Assembly (NCBI GenBank): GCA_001017865.1
Contig: LATQ01000001.1
Location: 1,908,890-1,918,819, forward strand
DNA length: 9,930 nucleotides
Reading direction: 5' to 3'
From: Rhodococcus sp. IITR03
GTDB taxonomy: Bacteria; Actinomycetota; Actinomycetes; Mycobacteriales; Mycobacteriaceae
Part shown: in pieces, positions 1 through 6,161 of the stretch
How positions within the stretch are numbered: position 1 is the stretch's first letter
Layout of the letters: each line of letters opens with the position of its first letter
The notes under the pieces: model-generated
The model's input: only the letters and a program-made list of their open reading frames with translations
What the model was told of the DNA's origin: nothing
Database searches by the model: none
Translations under genes and position numbers: made by a program

Positions 1-773
1 GCGTGTGGTTCGGCGACGGCCGGGATCTCGGCACGGTGATGTCGGTGCGGGACCGGACCGACATCGAGGCACTCACGCGCGAACTCGACGCGGTCAAGGC
101 GATGAGTACGGCACTGCGGGCCCAGCGGCACGAATTCGCGAACCGGCTCCACCTGCTCGACGGACTGCTCCGCCGGGGGCATGCGGAGCAGGCGCTCGAG
201 TACATCGAACAGATCCTCGGTTCGGGCCCGCTCGGTGAGCAGCTCGAGGGCATCGACGCGATCACCGACCCGTACCTGCACGCCTTCCTCGTCGCGAAGG
301 CCGCGCATGCGCGCGAGCAGGGAGTCACGCTCGTGCTCGGCGAGAACACGTGGGTGCACGCCACCGTGCGAGCGCCCGTCGACGTCACCACGGTGCTCGG
401 CAACCTGCTCGACAATGCGATCGAGGCGGCACGCACGAGCGGGCGCGCTCCGGCCGAGATCGAGGTGGAACTGATGGAGGACGGTGCCGACCTGCACGTG
501 AGTGTCGCGGACACCGGTGACGGCGTCGATCCCGAGCTGCCGGACATCTTCGCCGAGGGCGCGACGACCCGGAGCGATCCGACGGTGCCCGGCGGTCGCG
601 GGATGGGGCTGGCACTGGCACGGCGCATCGCGCGGCTGCACGGTGGCGATGTCGTGCTCGCGGACTGCGGCGGGCAGCGCACCCCGGAGAATCCGACCGG
701 GGGCGCGGTCTTCCTGGCGACGCTGCCCGGGATGCTCGACGAAAGGGACACGGGATGGGCGGAACGAATCTGA
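1..773 (+). CDS. Sensor histidine kinase, CitA/DcuS type (3' part; start lies before the window)
   Basis: Membrane sensor kinases of this family detect a small molecule (often a di- or tricarboxylate) with an extracytoplasmic PAS domain and phosphorylate a CitB/DcuR-type regulator. Only the cytoplasmic end, about 256 residues, is visible; the frame is open to the left edge, so the GTG at 3 is unlikely to be the true start. Numbering from it, the segment begins with the end of a PAS-like domain. A phosphoacceptor helix follows with RHEFANRLH (His43), a form typical of the Spo0B-like DcuS/CitA kinases. The ATPase domain has the N box NLLDNAIEAA (about 134-143), G1 box DTGDGVD (170-176) and G2 box GGRGMGLAL (197-205). 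Its last 19 bases overlap the response regulator, so the two are translationally coupled partners. The ligand cannot be told because the sensor domain is outside the window. The frame is intact. Confidence 0.93.
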   Translation, partial: VWFGDGRDLGTVMSVRDRTDIEALTRELDAVKAMSTALRAQRHEFANRLHLLDGLLRRGHAEQALEYIEQILGSGPLGEQLEGIDAITDPYLHAFLVAKAAHAREQGVTLVLGENTWVHATVRAPVDVTTVLGNLLDNAIEAARTSGRAPAEIEVELMEDGADLHVSVADTGDGVDPELPDIFAEGATTRSDPTVPGGRGMGLALARRIARLHGGDVVLADCGGQRTPENPTGGAVFLATLPGMLDERDTGWAERI

Positions 774-1417
774 AGGTCCTCGTCGTCGACGACGACTTCC
801 GAGTCGCCGAACTCCACGCATCCGTGGTCTCGAGTGTGGCGGGATTCGAGGTCTGCGCGGTCGCCGGGAGCATCGCGGCGGCCCGGGACGCCGTTCGGAC
901 CGGTCCCGTCGATCTCGCCCTCGTGGACGTGTACCTACCGGACGGCTCCGGAATCGACCTGATCCGGAGCCTCGAATGCGACAGTTTCGTGCTCGGTGCC
1001 GCCGGTGAGGGCACGACGGTGCGCGCGGCACTCACCGCTGGTGCACTGGTGTATCTGGTCAAACCGTTCGCGAGCACCGAACTGGCCCGGCGCCTGGCGG
1101 CCTACGTGCAGTACCGCAGGGTCGTCGCGGGGGAGGAGCTCACCCAGACCGAGATCGACACGGCGCTGGCCGCACTGCGGCCGGTGTTGCCGGCCACCCG
1201 CCCGGCGCCCTCGCGTTCGATGACCGAAGAGCTCGTGATGCAGGCGCTCCGGGAATCACCGGAACCGATGTCGGCGGGGGAGGTGGCCGTGACGATCGGG
1301 GTGTCGCGCGCGACCGCCCAGCGCTATCTCGCGGCGCTCGTCGCGAAGAAACGCCTCCGGATGCAGTTGCGCTACGGCACCACCGGCCGTCCCGAACAGG
1401 AATACCGGCCGCTGTGA
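755..1417 (+). CDS. Response regulator, CitB/DcuR family
   Basis: Cytoplasmic transcription regulator of 220 aa, the normal length for this family, and partner of the overlapping kinase. The N-terminal receiver domain (about 6-120) shows the acidic pocket Asp12-Asp14 in VLVVDDDF, the phosphoacceptor Asp58 in LALVDVYLPDG, and the conserved Lys103 in YLVKPF. After a linker, a C-terminal helix-turn-helix of the CitB type spans about 150-205 (SAGEVAVTIGVSRATAQRYLAAL). The ATG at 755 is chosen because GAAAGGG at 741-747 is a fair ribosome binding site and the start falls inside the kinase end, as usual for such pairs. One oddity: the Ser/Thr normally present at the end of the fourth strand (T-A-A in relatives) is Gly81 here (FVLGAAGEG). 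The target genes are not evident; the operon ends at the hairpin directly behind it. Confidence 0.93.
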   Translation: MGGTNLKVLVVDDDFRVAELHASVVSSVAGFEVCAVAGSIAAARDAVRTGPVDLALVDVYLPDGSGIDLIRSLECDSFVLGAAGEGTTVRAALTAGALVYLVKPFASTELARRLAAYVQYRRVVAGEELTQTEIDTALAALRPVLPATRPAPSRSMTEELVMQALRESPEPMSAGEVAVTIGVSRATAQRYLAALVAKKRLRMQLRYGTTGRPEQEYRPL

Positions 1418-1459
1418 CACGGCAGTCCCTGTGACGCGTCGCGCAGGGACTCCGTGTCA
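1415..1459. terminator. Bidirectional hairpin terminator shared by the regulator and XPB genes
   Basis: Left arm TGACACGG-C-AGTCCCTG (1415-1431) pairs with CAGGGACTCCGTGTCA (1444-1459): 16 base pairs with one bulged C and a 12-nt loop. The TGA stop of the plus-strand regulator (1415-1417) and the TGA of the minus-strand helicase (1457-1459) form the two ends of the stem. There is no U tract, as is common in GC-rich actinobacteria. Confidence 0.85.
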
Positions 1460-3116
1460 GCCGATCTGCGGTCCGAGCAAGTCGTCGGCGTCGGTGATCC
1501 GGTACGCGTAACCCTGCTCGGCGAGGAACCGCTGGCGGTGCGCGGCGTACTCGGCGTCCAGGGTGTCGCGCGAGACCACGGAGTAGAAGTGGGCCTGGCC
1601 GCCGTCGTGCTTCGGACGCAGCAGCCGCCCGAGACGCTGGGCCTCCTCCTGACGCGAGCCGAAGGTGCCCGACACCTGGATCGCGACCGAGGCCTCCGGC
1701 AGGTCGATGGAGAAGTTCGCGACCTTCGACACGACGAGCACCTTCAACTCGCCCGACCGGAACCGGTCGAACAGCGCCTCGCGTTCCTTCGTCTTCGTCG
1801 AACCCTTGATGACCGGGGCGTCGAGCGCTTCACCGAGCTCGTCGAGCTGATCGATGTAGGCACCGATGATCAGTGTCGGGGCGTCCTGGTGTTGCTCGAG
1901 GATCGACTTCACGACCGGAATCTTGGTGCGCGCGGTCGAGCACAGCTTGTACCGTTCCTCGGGCTCGGCCACCGCGTACGCCATGCGCTCGGCGTCGGTG
2001 AGGGTCACGCGGACCTCCACGCAGTCGGCGGGCGCGATCCAGCCTGGGCCTCGATGTCCTTCCACGGCGCGTCGAACCGCTTCGGGCCGATGAGCGAGAA
2101 GACGTCGCCTTCGCGTCCGTCCTCGCGCACGAGGGTCGCGGTGAGACCGAGGCGGCGGCGGGACTGCAGGTCGGCGGTCATCCGGAAGACCGGCGCCGGC
2201 AGCAGGTGCACCTCGTCGTAGATCATCAGCCCCCAGTCGCGGGAGTCGAACAACTCGAGATTGCGGTACTCACCCTTCGACTTGCGGGTGATCACCTGGT
2301 AGGTGGCGATGGTGACCGGACGGATCTCCTTCTTCTCACCCGAGTACTCGCCGATCTCGTCCTCGGTGAGGGAGGTGCGGGCGATCAGCTCGCGCTTCCA
2401 CTGGCGCCCGGCGACCGTGTTCGTCACGAGGATGAGCGTCGTCGCGCCGGCCTTCGCCATCGCGGCCGCGCCGACCATCGTCTTACCGGCACCGCACGGC
2501 AGCACCACCACACCCGAGCCGCCCGACCAGAACGAGTCGGCGGCCAGTTCCTGGTAGTCGCGCAGGTGCCAGGGATTCGTCTCGAAGTCCAGCGAGATCG
2601 AATGGGCCTCGCCGTCGACGTACCCCGCGAGGTCCTCGGCCGGCCAGCCGATCTTCAGCAGCATCTGCTTGACGCGTCCGCGCTCGCTCGGATGGACGAT
2701 CACGGTGTCGTCGTCGATGCGCGCACCGAGCATCGGGGCGATCTTCTTGTTCCGCAGGACCTCGGCGAGCACCGCCCGGTCGAGGCTGACCAGGGTCAGG
2801 CCGTGGGCGGGGCTCTTGACCAGCTGGAGGCGCCCGTAGCGGCTCATGGTGTCGACGATGTCGACGAGCAGCGCCTGCGGGACGGCGAACCGGGAATGCG
2901 AGACCAGCGCGTCGACGACCTGCTCGGCGTCGTGACCGGCCGCACGCGCGTTCCACAGTGCCAGCGGCGTCACGCGGTAGGTGTGGATGTGCTCGGGGGC
3001 GCGCGTTCGAGCTCGGCGAACGGTGCGATCGCCTGCCGCGCCTCGTTCGCCCGTTCGTGATCGACCTCGAGGAGCACGGTCTTGTCGGACTGGACGATGA
3101 GCGGTCCGTCGGCCAC
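1457..3116 (-). CDS. DNA repair helicase XPB/ercc3 type (two frameshifts as sequenced)
   Basis: Superfamily 2 ATP-dependent 3'-5' DNA helicase, the bacterial XPB, implied in DNA repair; in M. tuberculosis it is Rv0861c. The reconstructed protein is about 553 aa, close to the family's length. Domains in order: N-terminal XPB-like region; Walker A CGAGKT (about residue 209); DEVH box in LMIYDEVHLL (about 300); motif III LTAT followed by the XPB-specific RED motif (about 330); C-terminal RecA-like domain with motif VI QRLGRLLRP (about 495). Start: GTG at 3116-3114, five bases after AGGAGG (3122-3127 on the plus strand); it reads MADGPLIVQSDKTVLLEVDH, typical for the family. The first frame breaks at the G5 run 2995-2999 (within ELERAP-EHIHTYR). 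The second breaks at 2043-2044 (within KDIEAQ-GWIAPAD). Each break is repaired by restoring one base, and the residues on both sides are conserved, so sequencing error is likely. Confidence 0.92.
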
Positions 3117-3121
3117 GAGTG

Positions 3122-3127
3122 CCTCCT
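3122..3127 (-). promoter_or_regulatory. Ribosome binding site of XPB
   Basis: AGGAGG on the minus strand, five bases before the GTG at 3116. It fixes the start of the helicase, which a search for long open frames misses because of the frameshift at 2995-2999. Confidence 0.85.
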
Positions 3128-3133
3128 GTGGAT

Positions 3134-3150
3134 GGAAAGTAGAACTTTCC
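3134..3150. promoter_or_regulatory. Palindromic operator candidate upstream of XPB
   Basis: GGAAAGT-AGA-ACTTTCC is a perfect 7-bp inverted repeat with a 3-bp spacer, 17 to 34 bases before the XPB start. On the minus strand it includes TACTTT (plus 3136-3141), a possible TANNNT -10 element, so a protein bound here would cover the promoter. It does not match the actinobacterial LexA box (TCGAAC-N4-GTTCGA). The regulator is unknown. Confidence 0.45.
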
Positions 3151-3193
3151 CATTCTCCAGGTTCGGGCCGTACCGCGCCACCACGACGGTGTA

Positions 3194-3230
3194 CGGCCGT
3201 GCGTTCCCCCGTGGCGGGAACGCACGGCCG
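3194..3230. terminator. Strong hairpin between the small-gene cluster and XPB
   Basis: CGGCCGTGCGTTCCC (3194-3208) pairs perfectly with GGGAACGCACGGCCG (3216-3230): a 15-bp stem with a 7-nt loop. It lies 18 bases after the stop of the 52-aa gene on the minus strand and before the XPB promoter, so it most likely ends transcription of the small-gene cluster and separates it from XPB. No U tract follows on either strand. Confidence 0.8.
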
Positions 3231-3248
3231 ACCGGTTTCACGGCGTAC

Positions 3249-3407
3249 TCACCGTGCGAGCGACTGCCGCACCTCCATCACGCACACCAGTGCCTCGGAG
3301 ATACCGGACCGGTAGCCGGCGTCCTTCTCGGAGGCGGGAGGCCTCGAATCCAGTTCCGATTCGAGTCGTTCCTGGATCTTGTCCAGGGCATGCAGCGTCC
3401 GCTTCAT
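3249..3407 (-). CDS. Small hypothetical protein, 52 aa
   Basis: I do not recognise a family. The minus-strand frame starts at ATG 3407 and ends in TGA at 3249. It begins MKRTLHALDKIQERLESELD and contains GYRSGISEALVCVMEVRQ near the end; it looks like two short amphipathic helices around a Pro/Ser-rich turn, with no signal peptide or membrane segment. It is the last of three tightly spaced small genes (22 bases after the 55-aa gene) and is followed by a strong hairpin. The Shine-Dalgarno site is poor. Support comes from an ungapped resemblance to the 55-aa neighbour: both have an A-L-acidic motif, then GYR at the same spacing, then A..V.V..(D/E). This suggests a tandem duplication and argues that both frames are coded. 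Confidence 0.5.
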   Translation of the reverse strand: MKRTLHALDKIQERLESELDSRPPASEKDAGYRSGISEALVCVMEVRQSLAR

Positions 3408-3429
3408 TCCAGTACCGATTTCTCTTTTC

Positions 3430-3597
3430 TCAGGCCGGCTGTTTCATCGCGCCGGCACGCTCGTCGAGAACGAACACCCGTGCACGCGCCAAGGCGGCAC
3501 GATATCCGTGCCGCTGTGCGTCGGTGCCCGTTTCCCGACCGGACAATCCACTTATCTTGTCGTACAACGCTTCGAGCGCTGCGATTTCGAGATCCAT
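3430..3597 (-). CDS. Small hypothetical protein, 55 aa, likely paralogue of its 52-aa neighbour
   Basis: Unrecognised family. ATG at 3597, TGA ending at 3430, minus strand. The protein starts MDLEIAALEALYDKISGLSG and carries HGYRAALARARVFVLDER towards the end. It is soluble, mostly helical in appearance and lacks cysteines. It lies 15 bases after the 39-aa gene and 22 before the 52-aa gene, so the three probably form one transcript. Aligned on GYR with no gaps to the 52-aa protein, about 9 of 45 positions are identical (A, L, G, Y, R, A, V, V, R) and several more are similar. The ribosome binding site is weak, so coupling to the upstream gene is likely if it is translated. Confidence 0.5.
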   Translation of the reverse strand: MDLEIAALEALYDKISGLSGRETGTDAQRHGYRAALARARVFVLDERAGAMKQPA

Positions 3598-3612
3598 GGC
3601 CTGCAACCGGAT

Positions 3613-3732
3613 TCAGCTCCGCTTCCGCTTACGAATGAACTCGCCGGCTTCGGCGGCCTTCTGCCGCTTCTCCTGGCGACGTTCCTTCAGGGACTTCGCT
3701 GGCTTCTTCGGATTCTTGCCCTTGTCGGCCAT
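3613..3732 (-). CDS. Small highly basic protein, 39 aa
   Basis: ATG at 3732, TGA at 3613. The product starts MADKGKNPKKPAKSLKERRQ and ends IRKRKRS: 16 of 39 residues are Lys or Arg, mixed with Glu/Gln in a likely helix. GGAG lies five bases before the ATG. The composition suggests binding to nucleic acid or ribosomes, but that is inference. It is the first gene of the small cluster, and the AT-richer stretch upstream (3733-3880) probably holds the promoter. The frame stays open further upstream to 4158, but that extension has no family-like sequence and includes a repeat-derived QQSREQQSR stretch, so the short form is preferred. Confidence 0.65.
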   Translation of the reverse strand: MADKGKNPKKPAKSLKERRQEKRQKAAEAGEFIRKRKRS

Positions 3733-3845
3733 TGTCACTCCATCTTCGATGAACAACCACTCGACAGGACCACACCATACGTCATTTCCCGGAAAAAGCC
3801 AGTCACTCGAATTATTCTGTGCACCATCCGAACACGGCGCCGAGA

Positions 3846-3859
3846 TATTCCGTATTCCG
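3846..3859. repeat. Tandem heptamer TATTCCG x2
   Basis: TATTCCG at 3846-3852 is repeated directly at 3853-3859, followed by the related GTGTCCGG. It lies in the AT-richer promoter region, where direct repeats may be a regulator site. Chance occurrence is possible. Confidence 0.4.
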
Positions 3860-3982
3860 GTGTCCGGAGTTGATTTCACCGTGCGTCGATCCCTGTCGCG
3901 GAGTTCCACGCGGCCGATACCGTCACCGGCGATGCTGTGCAGACGGAAGGATGTCCACAGCCCGGGCAGACGGGGGAGAGCG

Positions 3983-4108
3983 ATGGGCCGGACCGTGATC
4001 GCAGGCCGCAGTGCCTCGCGTCGCGAACACCGTGCGTGTCGCGTCGTCCACCGATCGCGGTTCCGCGGTTGTCCGCACTGTCGCTGTTCTCCGTACCGCG
4101 ACCGCTGA
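3983..4108 (+). CDS. Candidate cysteine-containing leader peptide, 41 aa
   Basis: ATG at 3983 is preceded by GGGGGAGAG (3972-3980), a good ribosome binding site; TGA ends at 4108. The peptide starts MGRTVIAGRSASRREHRACR and has Cys-Pro-His-Cys-Arg-Cys close to its end, giving four cysteines, all encoded by TGT. Cysteine-rich short ORFs ahead of sulfur-related operons are known in mycobacteria as cysteine-responsive attenuators, and the operon 131 bases downstream is of a kind often used for organosulfur uptake. By that analogy ribosome stalling here could control the operon. Against it: third-position GC is lower (about 70%) than in the neighbouring genes, and the peptide is very Arg-rich, as random frames in GC-rich DNA tend to be. 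Not recognised as a known leader family. Confidence 0.3.
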   Translation: MGRTVIAGRSASRREHRACRVVHRSRFRGCPHCRCSPYRDR

Positions 4109-4111
4109 TTT

Positions 4112-4141
4112 CGGGACTGCTGTTCCCGGGACTGCTGTTCT
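4112..4141. repeat. Tandem 15-bp repeat
   Basis: CGGGACTGCTGTTCC (4112-4126) is followed directly by CGGGACTGCTGTTCT (4127-4141), one mismatch. The stretch ACTGTCGCTGTTCTCCG shortly before it (about 4077-4093) is a looser third copy. CGGGA/TCCCG inside each junction can form a small hairpin (4112-4128). It lies right behind the candidate leader ORF, in the presumed 5' leader of the ABC operon. Confidence 0.75.
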
Positions 4142-4183
4142 CGAGGCCGGGCCCGCACTCGGGTTCCCGTTCGTCTTCCGGTA

Positions 4184-4215
4184 GCGCGCGTCGGCGCATT
4201 CGCGCGACGTCGCGC
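4184..4215 (+). promoter_or_regulatory. Leader hairpin before the ABC operon
   Basis: GCGCGCGTCG (4184-4193) pairs with CGACG-T-CGCGC (4205-4215): ten base pairs with one bulged T and an 11-nt loop. It ends 13 bases before the AAGGAG of the binding-protein gene, so it could act as an attenuator or affect translation. Hairpins of this size are frequent by chance in GC-rich DNA. Confidence 0.35.
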
Positions 4216-4228
4216 CCATCACCTTCGC

Positions 4229-4234
4229 AAGGAG
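4229..4234 (+). promoter_or_regulatory. Ribosome binding site of the binding-protein gene
   Basis: AAGGAG, five bases before the ATG at 4240. It decides the start: the frame is open upstream to 3937, but only this ATG gives a proper lipoprotein signal peptide. Confidence 0.85.
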
Positions 4235-4239
4235 TTCTC

Positions 4240-5303
4240 ATGACCGTGTCCTCACTCGTGCGCTCTCGAAGATCGCGCGCTCCGATCGTCGTCGCAGCCG
4301 CACTGAGCGTCGTGCTCACAGGGTGCGCCGGCGGTTCGACCGGGGGATTGTCCGCCGACGCCGAACTCCCCGAGGAGATTCCACCGGGGACGTCGTTGAG
4401 CATCGCGGTCAAGCCCACTCGTATCCAGCTCGAGGCGACCGGCCGTATCGACGAGTTGCCGTTCACGGTGTCGGACTGGCCCGATGTCTCGGCCGGTCCC
4501 GACGTCATCCAGCGTTCCGCGGCGACGCCGTCGACCTCGCGGCCAATGCGGCGATTCCTCCCATCCAGGCCCATGCCACCGGGCTCGACGCCAGGATTGT
4601 CGCCGTACGCGAGAAGGATTCGCCGCAGTACTCGCTCGCGACGGCACCCGGTACCGACATCGATTCGCTGGACGACCTGCGCGGCAGGAAAATCGCGTTG
4701 TCGCCGGGGCAGGCTCAGGGTGTCGTCGTGCTCCGGACGCTGAAGTCGGCCGGAATCGGCCTCGACGAGGTGGAATTCGTCGAACTGCCGAGCACACAGT
4801 TCCTCACGGCTCTCCAGGCGAAACAGGTCGACGTCGCACCGCTGGCGGAACCGACCCTCACGAAGTACCTGAACCAGTACGAAACCGAGGGTGCGCGAGG
4901 GGTGTTCACGCCCGAGGTCGACGCGCTGAGTGTTCTGTGGGCTCCGGTGTCCGTGCTCGAGGACCCCGCGAAGGTCGCAGCGATCAAGGAGTTCATCCCG
5001 CTGTGGGCGCAGGGCGACGTCTGGGCATGGGAGAACCGGGACGAGTGGATCCGGAAGTACTACGTCGAGAGCGAGGGGGTCTCGTACGAGGACGGCAGGC
5101 GGATCGTCGACACCGTCGGCCAGAAACCGGCATATCCCACCGACTGGGACTCCGCGATCGAATGGACGCAGGAGACCTCGGAACTGCTCGACGAGGCCGG
5201 ATGGTTCGACGAGTTCGACGTCGAGCAGATTTTCGATCGCAGATTCGAAACGATTGCTGCGGAGTCGGTTCCGCAGGAGTACCGGAAGGGGTCGGATTCG
5301 TGA
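4240..5303 (+). CDS. ABC transporter substrate-binding lipoprotein, SsuA/TauA/NMT1-like (one frameshift as sequenced)
   Basis: Extracytoplasmic, membrane-anchored solute-binding protein that delivers its ligand to the permease encoded next. Reconstructed length is 354 aa, normal for the family. The N-terminus has a basic stretch (RSRRSR), a hydrophobic core (APIVVAAALSVVL) and lipobox LTGC with Cys29 as lipidation site. Downstream come the two-lobed periplasmic binding fold features of nitrate/sulfonate/taurine-type proteins: DVIQ-AFRGDAVDLAANAAIPPIQA, LDDLRGRKIALSPGQAQG and LTALQAKQVDVAPLAEP. The frame breaks at about 4512 between DVIQ and FRGD; restoring one G there rejoins the two halves. 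The stop overlaps the permease GTG (GTGA). The ligand is not certain; sulfonates or related organosulfur compounds fit the monooxygenase at the end of the operon, but taurine-, nitrate- or pyrimidine-type ligands occur in the same superfamily. Confidence 0.88.
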
Positions 5304-6161
5304 CCAGCACACTGACACAACCGGTGGAGGTCGGCGCCCGCCCGCCGGACCCCGTCGATCCGCCACCGACGGAGGGGATCAGGCCGCTCCGGCGGCTCGG
5401 CCTCCGCAAGGCCGTCCCGTTCTCGCGCATGACCGGCGTGGTTCTGCTGCTCGCCGTGTGGGCGCTCGGGTCGGGTGCCGGATGGATCGACGACCGCAAG
5501 CTCTCCGCTCCCTGGACCGTGGTGACCAGCGCGGTCGAGCTCGTCGCGGAAGGAACTCTGCAACAACACATCCTGCATCGCTGAGCCGTGCCGTGCTGGG
5601 CTTCGTGATCGGATGCGTCATCGGCACCGCGCTCGCACTCGCATCCGGTCTGACCCGCACCGGCGAAGCCTGATCGACGGCCCTGTGCAGTTCAAGCGTG
5701 CGATCCCGACGCTGGGTCTCATCCCGCTGCTGATCCTGTGGCTCGGCATCGGCGAGACCTTCAAGATCACGGTGATCGCACTCGGGACGGTCGTGACCAT
5801 CTACATCCAGACGCACAACGCCCTCACGGCGCTCGAACAGCGCTACGTCGAACTCGCCGAGGTCCTCGGTCTCACGCGCGCACAGTTCGTGTGGAAGGTG
5901 GTGCTGCGAGGAGCGCTGCCCGGATTCTTCCTCGGTCTGCGCCTGGCGGTGACCGGTGCGTGGCTCACCCTGATCGTGGTCGAGAGCATCAACGCTGTGA
6001 GCGGCCTGGGCAAGATGATGTTCAACGCCCAGAACTATGGGCAGCCGGACGTCATCCTCGTCGGATTGCTCGTCTACGGAGTCTTCGGTCTGGCATCCGA
6101 CGCCGGTCTCCGGTTGCTCGAGCGTCGGGCGCTCACCTGGCGGAAGACGCTGGGCGGATGA
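5300..6161 (+). CDS. ABC transporter permease, SsuC/TauC-like (two frameshifts as sequenced)
   Basis: Integral membrane subunit of the importer. Reconstructed length is 287 aa. GTG at 5300 overlaps the stop of the binding-protein gene. A proline-rich cytoplasmic tail comes first, then the first membrane segment (MTGVVLLLAVWALGSG). Further segments include AVLGFVIGCVIGTALALASG, LGLIPLLILWLG, FKITVIALGTVVTIYI and VILVGLLVYGVFGLA. The EAA loop that contacts the ATPase is visible as YVELAEVLGLTRAQFVWKVV followed by LRGALPG. As sequenced the frame stops at 5582-5584; one base is missing near 5571-5573 (HIL-ASLSRAVLG) and one at 5669-5671 (TRTGEA-LIDGPVQF). Both breaks lie in otherwise intact sequence, so error is likelier than decay. 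The stop overlaps the ATPase start (ATGA at 6158-6161), showing translational coupling. Confidence 0.87.

Larger units (their letters stand above)
3733..4239. other. Regulatory gap between the small-gene cluster and the ABC operon
   Basis: About 500 bases with no convincing long gene. The left part (3733-3880) is clearly less GC-rich than its surroundings, as expected of divergent promoters. Possible elements are TATTCT at 3813-3818 (plus-strand -10 type) and TATGGT on the minus strand near 3775-3780; no clean -35 pairs with either. Further right it holds a tandem heptamer, a 41-codon candidate leader ORF, a tandem 15-mer and a hairpin just before the operon's ribosome binding site. These are listed separately. 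Confidence 0.6.

Noticed and set aside
2206..3060. 284-aa open frame on the plus strand inside the XPB gene
   Set aside because: It is the antisense shadow of a clearly recognisable helicase; the product is an acidic/Arg-rich composition with no domain, typical of GC-rich reverse frames.
3117..3194. LexA box or PafBC-type damage promoter upstream of XPB
   Set aside because: Neither TCGAAC-N4-GTTCGA nor the TTGTCRGTG-type element is present in the short upstream region.
3733..4158. Extension of the 39-aa basic protein to a 181-aa protein
   Set aside because: The added part includes a repeat-derived QQSREQQSR stretch and nothing family-like; GGAG before ATG 3732 supports the short form.
3937..4239. 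N-terminal extension of the binding protein from an upstream ATG
   Set aside because: The extension is low-complexity and repeat-derived, and would bury the signal peptide. ATG 4240 has AAGGAG at the right distance and a proper lipobox.
3876..5366. 496-aa open frame on the minus strand across the leader and binding-protein gene
   Set aside because: It runs antisense to the lipoprotein gene, whose signal peptide and motifs are clear. The frame has no recognisable domain or credible start.
5300..6161. Two separate short permease genes, or programmed frameshifting
   Set aside because: The pieces form one standard permease, and breaks of the same kind occur in unrelated genes of the window; no slippery heptamer with a downstream structure is evident.
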